This document shows positions 1-10,800 of a stretch of DNA of 64,000 bases, piece by piece. The position numbers and the translations under genes are program-made. Location: the NCBI GenBank assembly GCA_949152475.1, contig OX424555.1, positions 22,090,868-22,154,867 of the forward strand. Reading direction: 5' to 3'. The stretch is from Terebella lapidaria. Lineage: Eukaryota; Annelida; Polychaeta; Terebellida; Terebellidae. Positions within the stretch are counted from its first letter, which is position 1. Each line of letters opens with the position of its first letter. Under the pieces are notes generated by a model, which worked only from the letters and a program-made list of their open reading frames with translations, did not search any database and had not been told where the DNA came from.

Positions 1-330
1 CGACCTCTAGGTCAAAGGTCGTTTGACGTATCGATCCCAAAATCAATAGGGTTCTTCCCTGTTGATATATAAACCTCCGTGCAAAATTCTGCAACTATTG
101 CCTGAAATTTTTCCAGTTATCGTCCGGAAACCAAGTCTCAAAATTAGCCTTGATTTCATCCTCACGGACCTTGGATCCGGCTCAAAAAGAATAGGGTTCT
201 TCCACATATCATTTCTGACATGTGGTGAAAATTTGACGAGGATCCGTCAAGGCAATCTAAAGTTATCGTCCGGAAACCAAAAGTGGCGGAAGAAGAAGAA
301 GAAAAAAAAAAAAAAAAATTCTGCTAAAAC
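1..330. repeat. 146-bp tandem repeat with GAA/A-rich tail, cut by the window edge
   Basis: The landmarks TAGGGTTCTTCC (near 47 and 193) and GTTATCGTCCGGAAACC (near 116 and 262) both recur at 146-bp spacing, so two diverged units are present and the first may continue left of the window. The block ends in AGTGGCGGAAGAAGAAGAAG followed by an A run (to about 318), which looks like the 3' tail of a retroposed or satellite-bearing element. No coding potential is evident; the short plus frame at 62-382 runs through the repeat. The family is not identified. Confidence 0.6.
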
Positions 331-1893
331 CATAAAGGCATTTCTGCCGAAATGCCTTAATTATGTCCTCATGATTTGGTAAAATGTTTAAGAATAGCAA
401 TTGATTAGTTATATATTGTCAGCTAATGTTTATCCATGTCATTGTCACCTGCTGCAACACAATACCATGATTGAACAATTTTGTATCTCTTCAGAAAAAA
501 ATGTAACATCATCCATTTTTCTGAATACATGTAGTTTATTTGCTAACACATGATCATTATTTCTAGTATCACCAACATTATACCTGCACAATAACCTGGG
601 AAAATTCCTGTATCAATTCCTGTATTTTGTATAGCTGATAATTGTGTCACTAAAGCTAAAATTTTTAATTACATATATACTTACCCATATGTGAGCTACA
701 GAAATATCATCATATTGCAAGCCCTTTGTCACCAACAATAAAAAGTAAAAATGCATGTGATCATATCTAAAACAAATATCTAGTTCTATGCAATGTGCAT
801 CTATATTCATGAACATGTAATGTGCCAATATTCTGCAGTGTAAATCATTAAGATGAAATTTTTTGTAAACATGATAGCATTGTGGAAGAGCTGTGAAGGC
901 ACAAACAGATATGTGCGGGATAACAATAATGAAGCTATAAACATGTATATAGCGCATCAATATTAATAGCATTCAATAAATGTTTTGTCAGTAATACGTA
1001 AGGCAAAGGAAACTCCTGAAGATAATCATAATATAATTCTTTGATTGTATATATGCACAAAGTATACACTTCAAAGGTTAGCTGTACAAGATCCCACCTA
1101 CATAACAATCTACATTATAATATGAAGATAAAACTGATATGTTGTGCAAGTTAGGAGGAAATATTGATTACAGAGAAGTAATTTCGTATAGAAAATATTT
1201 CAAACAATTCTTAAACAAAGAAAGTCAAATATAATTCCTGTACAATAATCTGATCATCATGATGCTAAGATATTGTATTTTTGAATGATTTACAAAATTC
1301 AACAACTGTTGATCAGATCCTGCTTTCGACTGCTAAACATAAACAAACGATTAAATATCACACTGGTTTTGACCAAGGATAAGATTACTCGAAAACAAGA
1401 ATAAACAGTCATATACAATACATGATAATGGCACATGGTTTATGCAGGCTCTGATACAAGATAATGCTTGGAGGCAGGCTAGATGGTCATTAAACACAAA
1501 AGAGGCTCGAACCCTCCCTACGATAATATATCAAATCAAACAACAAGTATTGTGGAATGATTAATCACAAATATGAAGGTATCCTGAGGAAAGCCAGTGT
1601 GACAAGCCAGAAGCAACAAGTGACAAGCGAGAAGCAATATGGCCTACAAGCTATAAACTACGGAAGAGAAACAAGAAATGATCGTGTATATGACTTGCTG
1701 GAAAAATGTATACATGAAATATTCAAGTAGCAGTTTGTTATGTTAGCTGGCTGGCATGTCACAGGTTTATAGCTCACAGGTCGCATGTCCATATCAGTTT
1801 ATATCTCGCTTCTCGTTTATCACATGTTGCACCGACTTTCCATTAAGATCTATTCCATTATATAGTGTATCTATTACCCGGTACATTGCCCAG
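331..1893. other. TMCO4 3' flank, no gene seen
   Basis: This AT-rich stretch lies downstream of the TMCO4 stop codon and should contain its 3' UTR and transcript end. The only canonical minus-strand AATAAA noticed is at 535-540 (TTTATT on plus), about 1.35 kb past the stop, so the true 3' end is uncertain. No ORF here resembles a known protein. Confidence 0.4.
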
Positions 1894-4800
1894 TTATTGC
1901 TCTGAGTTTTCCTCTGTAATTATACCAGAGTCTGGTGTTGTTACCTGACTGGAGAGACTGGAATTTTCATCATTTACTGATGTAGGGCTTGGAAGAATGC
2001 TTTCTGTTTTATTACCCTGTGTATCAGGTGTCAGCTCTGACCTCAGTGGCAGCTCGTCCAGCGAGGATCTATCACCTTCCAGGGTGTTCGTGGAAGAATT
2101 CTGCTGATTGTGCTTATCAATGGAGACAGGATCAGTATTATTGTTCTCCGCCTGTTTTTCACAGATCTCAGAAGCCTGATTTAAACTATTTGAACACAAC
2201 TGATTTGGTGAACATTCTGAGCTAGATTCTATATCTGCACATTTCACTTTGGGCTGATCATCCACAGGCCCTTGTGATGCCCTTTCTGAAGAATCAAGGT
2301 GACTACCAGTAGCTGCTCGCTCTGATGTCATTTCCAATAACTCACTGGCTGCAGGAGTGGCTGACTTGTGAGTGTCATCGTCTAACTGCAGGTGGTCCCC
2401 CACATCGGAGGCGAGGGCCTCCAAACTGGAGCTTCTGGATCCCACGACCATGTTGGCTACAGATCCAGATGCAGAGCTGGGAACTGATGATGTCTCTCTG
2501 CTGGAACCATGGGACTTCAGCTTGGACGTGTCCTGCTTGGCTGTGGACTTGTTGATTTTAACCCAATCTCGCAGGGACTCTGCGTGTCGGCCGACAGGAG
2601 GGTGATCCTTGGTGTGGATACCAACAACTCCCAGGATATCGTCAATCTTGTGCATATAGTCCAAGTGTCCTTGAACCTGCAAAGTACAGTGGCAAGTTTA
2701 TAGTGAAATTCTGCTAATTTATTCACAATTCTGACTTGAATTGTGTACAATTGGGAATTCAATAGAAGTAGGATATATAGTCACCACATCACTGAGGTCA
2801 ATGTTGTGCATGCGTCGATCTTGCCAGGGGACGGGCTTTAGACCAGCAATACTGAACTGTACCGATGCTGTTCGATACAGGAATTTCAGCAACCAGTCTC
2901 CTCTAAAAAGAATACAACATTATTAACATCCACTTCATCACCCCCTGTTCGCGGCACAGCGGTAAATCAATTCTTGACGTTATCGGTTTTAAATTCTTGA
3001 CGTTATGCGCGAAATTCTTGACGATATACTTTTGTGTAGCTACAGAAAGGACAATTGAGTACGTTTAATAATGAAATAAACCTGATATGGAACAATCAAT
3101 ATCGTGATAGTTATGCGCACAGTACACAGATACTATATATATCTTGATATGTAGTCCAACTGTGGATTCAAGCACCATTGTAAGTGATATACAATGGGCG
3201 TTCGATGGTTAACTCTAAATATTGTTCTCCAGCTCTTGAAAAGGCGCAAAAACCGGTCAATAAGTATATGTAATGACTATTTGATTCATCAGTAGTTTGT
3301 ACAACGATGTTACATACGGCAAAAGTGGTTATTAATAGGGAAACCTACGCATCCCCAATTTTGCACGGCGTTAAATTATTGACGTTATGATTACACAAGT
3401 TAATCATTCTTGACGTTATATCACAGAGAAGTTGACGATATTGGTTTTTATTGATTTAAAGAAAAAACATGTTTATAAAAGAAAGAAAAATGTAATAATA
3501 GTATTAAATGTATTATTGATAAGTATTTAATATATGTTGACGTTTAACCTGTTATAAGGCGTCATGGTGCTAGTATTTAATATATGTTGACGTTTAACCT
3601 GTTATAAAGCGTCATGGTGCTACATAACAACCGTGTGCTCATTCCATGGCCTGGAAATCCATTATGTACGCAACAGAAATGTTTTTCCCAGCGTGAAGAA
3701 AGTCCTTTAGGGTATATGTGATTGACAGATGGTCGTTGACATCACTGTATATGTATTTCTTTTTGTTTTCCGACTTCTCTGACGACTCTTTTAGATTCAG
3801 CATAGGCCTACATTGGTGTAGAATTCTCGACATTGCAATAAAAGCCGAGACATTCCGGTGATCTCATCCAATATACTGCTAATATTAATGTCTTAAATTT
3901 GGTGACAATTTAAGTGTTGTTTTAAATTAGTTTGCGGCTGGTATGCGACAATTTCTTTATGCATTCTCCTGCCAGTTATTTATTTCTGACCTCTCCAAGT
4001 ATAATCAATTTGCGTTATATAACTACGCCAACAAAGTTACCACTAGGAATGTGTTGTATTGCAGCGATGGACAGTGATACATTGGTTTTGAGCATGAATT
4101 TAGTAGGAAGTTTTAACTTGTTTAAAACCAGTATTTATTACATACCTACCTCTATAATAAACTCTTTGGGTAATCTTACCTTGGCATTCAAAGAAGAGGA
4201 GAGAGAAATGAATGTCACAAGAATTTTCTTAAAATTCCTGACATCCATCTCGAACTCGAAATTGAAGGAAATTACTCTCACACATCTCAGATTCCCCGCG
4301 GTGTAGATGTGACGTCACACCGGTCATATGATTGACCTTAGCCGCCATTAATTTGCCCACCTGGTTAAGGCAGGGGAGGCGGGAGGGAGAATAATCGTGT
4401 TTATTATAGAGGTAGGTATGTAATAAATACTGGTTTTAAACAAGTTAAAACTTCCTATTTATTGCCATACCACTACCTCTATAATAAACTCTTTGGGTTA
4501 TATCAGAATACCAAAGGAGGTGGGTTTAACCCTCTCCCGGGAATTTCATCACCGATGTGTGAGAGTAGGAAATATCCATTGAAAGTAGTAAATATTGTGT
4601 TTTACTTTTAAATTATAATTTTAAGTCGAAAATACATATTTACAGGATATTTACAACTAAACCATAATACACGCCTGAATTACCTTCAGATGCATGGAGA
4701 CGAGCAGGGGCTCTGCAGAGGTGACTTTCCTCTTGCAGAAGAACAAAAATTTCCCTCGCCAAAGAAGAGGAGCAACTCCCCTGGGAGTCGACCTCAGGTG

Positions 4801-7800
4801 CATCTGTACAGAGGCGTGTTGATCTATTTACAGGTATCTACAGCTGGACTACACGCTCCGCCGCCACCAGTCGTCCAAGCTGGAGGCCGGAGTCATCCTC
4901 CCAAGCTAACTCCCTGAGATAGAAAGAAGTGAATGTGTTATGAGATTTCCAGGTACAGGCAGACATGACATCATTCAGAGACACTTTATTTGTAAAGGCA
5001 AGTGAAGCCGCGAGAGCCCTCACATCATGCGCTTTGACTCTGAAACCTGTGGATTTTTTCGCCTGTGACTTTTCATAGCAAAATCTAACACACTTCTTGA
5101 TCCAAGATGAGATCGTAGCAGGACGGATATCATTTGGAAAATCCTTAAGATAGGACACGAAAAGCAAACGCTTGCCGAGATGCAGCTCACGCGTACGATT
5201 AACGTAGATGCGGAGGGCTCGCACGGGACAAAGCTTCGCGTCTTCCTCCAGGCCCGGCCCCAGAGAAGGAGTCAGGGCGGGAATGGAAAAGCTCAATAAT
5301 GGCGTACCTGCTAATTGAGTTTTGGCCAGAAAGGAGGGAATGACTCCGAGGAGAACCGAGGAGCCATCCGACTTCCACTTAACTTTGGGAAAGGACAGAG
5401 CGTGGAGCTCACTCCGTCGCTTCCCGGAAGCCAGAGCCAAAAGGAAGACCGTCTTAAACGTCAGAAACTTTAGTGAGGCCCGCTCAAGGGGTTCGAACGG
5501 ATCTTTTCTTAAGACGTTGAGAACAAGCGATAGATCCCACTCAGGAACCGGGTTCCTAGCTTTCGGTCTTTCGATCTCGAAACTATTAATCAACGCAGTC
5601 AAACCTTGATCATGACCAAAATCGATCCCAAGTTTGGGTTTTAGAGTCTTCGCGATAGCCGTACGGTAACCCGCGATCGTGGATGGAGCTCGCCCTTCAT
5701 TGAACTTTTCGAGAAGAAATTCGGAAATTAGGGGAGCATCGACTCTGAAAGGATTAACCTTCCGGCGACGACACCAAGCACAGAAGGAAGTCCACTTCGA
5801 TTGGTAGACTGCCAAAGAAGATTTTCGATTTGATCGGGCGATCCTAGCGGACACCTCCCTTGAAAATCCCTTCTTTCGGAAACATCGCTCGACAATATCC
5901 AGGCATGAAGCTTCAGACTTGCGGGAGCCTGATGAAACATGCTGGAGCGAGGTTGTTTGAGGAGGTCCCACTGATCCGGAAGCTGACGAGGGAAGTCTAC
6001 TATCAACTCCAGAAGGTCCGGGAACCACGACCTCTGCGGTAGACACGGAGCAATCAGCAGGAGGCGACACTGGTGAGTCCGAAACTTGGCGATCACCTTG
6101 TCCAACAACACCGCTGGGGGGTAAGCATACGCGTACATGCCCTCCCAGGACGTCGACATCGCATCCACTGACATGGCCGTGGGATCGGGAATGGGAGACA
6201 CAAACGAAGGAAGTTTGTGGTTCCAACGGGTCGCAAACAAATCGACCATCGGCGTGCCCCATAGGCCGCAGAGAGATTGGAATACCCTGGGGGCAAGACT
6301 CCACTCCATGGCCTGGACCTGGCCCCTCCGGGAGAGGCGGTCCGCCCAAACATTCATATGACCAGGGATATGCCTCGCGAAAAGCGAAATACCCCGGTCG
6401 TGACACCAGAGCAGGAGGTCGATAGCGGCTTGGCACAGCGACTGGGACTTCGTACCGCCCTGCTTGTTGATGTAAGCGACAACGGTGGAGTTGTCGGTGG
6501 CCACCAACACAGCCTGATTGAGGAAATGTGTTTCCCAATGCCTGAGAGCCAAGAACACGGCCTCCAGTTCCAACAGGTTTATGTGCCATTCCTGCTGAGA
6601 CGAAGACCAGGTGCCCGAGACCTCGCTGTCGTCCCAGTGAGCGCCCCAGCCGTCCATACTGGCATCCGTAAATACGTGCCTGGATGGAAGCGGCCGGCGG
6701 AATGACGACCCTCGGAGCAGATTGACGGGATCCAGCCACCATTGCAGATGGGAAACGACTTCCGGAGAGACCTGCACGAGCTGGGATCTGTCTCCCGTGA
6801 CCTGGGACCATTGAGAGTGTAGATGCCGCTGAATAGGCCGCATGTGCAGGCGGCCCAACGGAACTAACTTTTCCGTGGACGCTAGCATCCCGAGAAGGGA
6901 CTGCCAGCGTCTGGCCGTCTGTGGAATGCGACGAAGGAAGCCTTCTGACAGCACGGATAATTTTGACTGACGATCCAGCGTCGGCAAAACAGTCTCTGAG
7001 GTAGTCTGATAACGATACCCCAAGAAGACGAAGTCTCGACGCGGTGACAAGTCGGACTTTTTTTGGTTGATTTTGAACCCCATCCGTGAGCATAGATTTA
7101 CCACAAACTGTGCTTGGACGATCAGCGTTTCGCGACAATGGTGCCGGATTAGCCAATCGTCGAGATATTGGTGGATAAAAATCCCCCGCTTGTGGGCGAG
7201 AATCTGGACTTCCCGAGCCACCATGGTGAAAATCCACGGCGCTGTCGATAATCCGAACGGGAGCGCCCGAAACTGCCATACGCGGCCGAGATAGAGAAAT
7301 CTCAGGTATTTGCGAACTGCAGGTTTCATTGGAATATGGAAATAGGCATCTTTGAGATCGATCGTTACCACCCACGAATCGCGAGGCATGACTGAACGAA
7401 CTTGCTCCGGCGTTTCCATGGAAAACGTCGGCACGATTAAGAACTTGTTCAACGGAGAAAGATCTATCACTGGTCTCCAACCCCCCGACGCTTTGGGAAC
7501 CACAAACAACACGCTGTAGAACCCGGGAGTGTCCCCGGGAGCAGGTTCTATCGCTTGTTTCTCGATCATCGCCGTTATCTCCTCGTGGAGAACACGGAGG
7601 CGTTCTGGATCGTTTGGAAGAGTGAAACCCCTTGGGACGGGCGATAACGGTGGCAATTTCTCGAATTTCAGGCCGAATCCTCGACGGAGCGTCGAGACGA
7701 CCCAGGGGCAAGCCCCGAGCCGCTCCCACTCTTTCCAAAACAGAATTAAACGAGCTCCTACGGGCTCGTCTGAGGAAGGAATATCGACCGAAACGAGCTG

Positions 7801-10800
7801 ACCATGTAGCTCTTCTCGACACCCGAGCAAAGGATCCGGCCCGGAATCCGAAGCTATACGTACCCGGTTTCTTTTCCCCTGCGGGCTTGGGAGCCTCTCC
7901 GCGTCCTCGGCCTCGGCCACGACCACGGTCTCCTCGGGTGCTGCCGGCAGGGGCGCCGCGAAAGGGCAACCCTGAGGCCCTGCCTCTAGCTCTACCACGG
8001 CCACGAGTCGGCTGTTGCTGAGGCTGAGACTGCTGAACTGCAGACTGGGGCTTCTTAAAGGCCGAAACCATCTGTTGCGTGAGGCGTTCCAGAGACTTCG
8101 ACTGGCTCAGGAGGGCATTGGAAGTAGAGGACTTCGCGGCCTTCTCGTCGGCCTCCTTCTTCACCTCCCGCAACTCCGCAGAACGGTCAGGGAGTAGAAG
8201 TGAAGTAGGGGCTCCGGAAGAGGGAATAACGGGGTGGAGAACTCTCATGTCTGTCATGAGCTGGTCCGGAACCTCAAACTTGAGGGATGAGAGGAAGGCG
8301 TCACGCCGCCACAACTCGGACACCCAGAGTGAGTGGGAGTCCAGGGCCACCTTGTCACCCACACCTTTGCCAATGGAGGTGACCAATGAAGCGCAGCTCA
8401 ATAAGGCTTCTGCCAAATCATCCCGGTCGACGTCAGGGTTGTCCAGGACCTGGTCACGGCACTGAAGAATGGCCCGTCTCGTAGCCATCGACAGCCAGTC
8501 CATGGCCGAATCCGTGGCCAGCCCCACTCGAAACGTGTGCTGCAGCTCCGCCAAGGCCGCCCATGGGATCTCCACGGCCTTAGGCTCCTTGAAAAAGGCG
8601 TAATGGGGGTGATGCCTCCTCAAAGCTGTAGGCTTGTCGTCCAACTCCGACGACGTATAGTAGTCGTTGACAGACGGGCGAGCAGGATACGCGCCAATCG
8701 CCGACTTGTTGGACCTGATGGTCTCGTCCATGCGCTCCTGCATGGAGCCGCGAACTCCCTGCGACAGAGGGAACCGTAAGGCGTCCTTCGACGGCCGGGG
8801 GTGCTCCATCTCAGAAGAAATCATCGAACGAGCCACCTTCTTGACTGGGGCCGGAGCATGCTCTTCGGGCCACAAACCCGGGAGGACCCTCTTCACAAAA
8901 TCCAACTTCTCCCCCCAAGAGAGAGGGTCGTCGGACTCGGGCTGGTCCGCCTCCTGGTCCGGGTCCGCCTTACGCTTTCACGGAAGCGTGAGGCCTGACG
9001 GGCCAGGTAACGGCTGGTCAGCCGACTGAGAGACCTGTAGGGAAGGTTCCTCATCTGAAGACGGCTCTTCCCTAGGCAGAGGGGAAGACGGGGGCGGTGG
9101 CGGCTGTGGAGGCGTGAACCTCGCCAGAAACTGCTGCCACTGGCCTAACATCTCTTCCCGAAAAGACTGAAGCTCGCCCCTAAGGCGCTGCTCTGACGTC
9201 GTGGAAGAGCTCCCCTGGACAGGAACACCGGACGGCTCCGACGCACGGGAAGACCCTTGGTCCGCCAACTGGGCGAAGGACAACATACCCTGGCTGGAGG
9301 CGACGAAACCGGAGGGCAGGGCCGTAAGAGGGGAATCGTCCTTGATATCCTCGGCGATCTGAAACACACAGGGCGAATCAGAAAAAGGAAACTGTGGAAA
9401 CCGTGGAGACATGGAAACTCCAGGAACCCATGGGTTTGGACGGCTCATGGCCCTTGGCTCCCGGCCCCTACTGGCCACGGCTCCGGTAGCCACGGCCTGG
9501 GGTCCAGTAACCGACGGGAAATCGGGTGCCGGCGGCCGTATCACTGGCGACACGGGCCCGGACCGAAATCCGCCCTGGCTATGGGGTTGAAACCCAGCTC
9601 CGGGGGCAGGTGCCCGACCCGGAGGGGGAAACAACACTCTCTGTCCAGAGGGATCCCGGGCGCAGGGAACCGTCGTGAGCCCGACGGAACCGGCAGACCC
9701 CGAAACCACACTCGGACACTGAAACCCAGGTCGTTCAGCCAGAGAAGCATGAGAACGAGGGGCCAGTAGAGAGGGAGCCAAAAGTGAGCCACACAAACCC
9801 GTAGGTTGTGGGGAAGTTAGGGTGCCGAGAGCCGAACGCGCGGCTCCCAAGGCCGCCCATGGGATCTCCACGGCCTTAGGCTCCTTGAAAAAGGCGTAAT
9901 GGGGGTGATGCCTCCTCAAAGCTGTAGGCTTGTCGTCCAACTCCGACGACGTATAGTAGTCGTTGACAGACGGGCGAGCAGGATACGCGCCAATCGCCGA
10001 CTTGTTGGACCTGATGGTCTCGTCCATGCGCTCCTGCATGGAGCCGCGAACTCCCTGCGACAGAGGGAACCGTAAGGCGTCCTTCGACGGCCGGGGGTGC
10101 TCCATCTCAGAAGAAATCATCGAACGAGCCACCTTCTTGACTGGGGCCGGAGCATGCTCTTCGGGCCACAAACCCGGGAGGACCCTCTTCACAAAATCCA
10201 ACTTCTCCCCCCAAGAGAGAGGGTCGTCGGACTCGGGCTGGTCCGCCTCCTGGTCCGGGTCCGCCTTACGCTTTCGCGGAAGCGTGAGGCCTGACGGGCC
10301 AGGTAACGGCTGGTCAGCCGACTGAGAGACCTGTAGGGAAGGTTCCTCATCTGAAGACGGCTCTTCCCTAGGCAGAGGGGAAGACGGGGGCGGTGGCGGC
10401 TGTGGAGGCGTGAACCTCGCCAGAAACTGCTGCCACTGGCCTAACATCTCTTCCCGAAAAGACTGAAGCTCGCCCCTAAGGCGCTGCTCTGACGTCGTGG
10501 AAGAGCTCCCCTGGACAGGAACACCGGACGGCTCCGACGCACGGGAAGACCCTTGGTCCGCCAACTGGGCGAAGGACAACATACCCTGGCTGGAGGCGAC
10601 GAAACCGGAGGGCAGGGCCGTAAGAGGGGAATCGTCCTTGATATCCTCGGCGATCTGAAACACACAGGGCGAATCAGAAAAAGGAAACTGTGGAAACCGT
10701 GGAGACATGGAAACTCCAGGAACCCATGGGTTTGGACGGCTCATGGCCCTTGGCTCCCGGCCCCTACTGGCCACGGCTCCGGTAGCCACGGCCTGGGGTC

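Noticed and set aside
3639..3833. 64-codon minus ORF inside the TIR element, considered as transposase remnant
   Set aside because: Too short and without any transposase motif.
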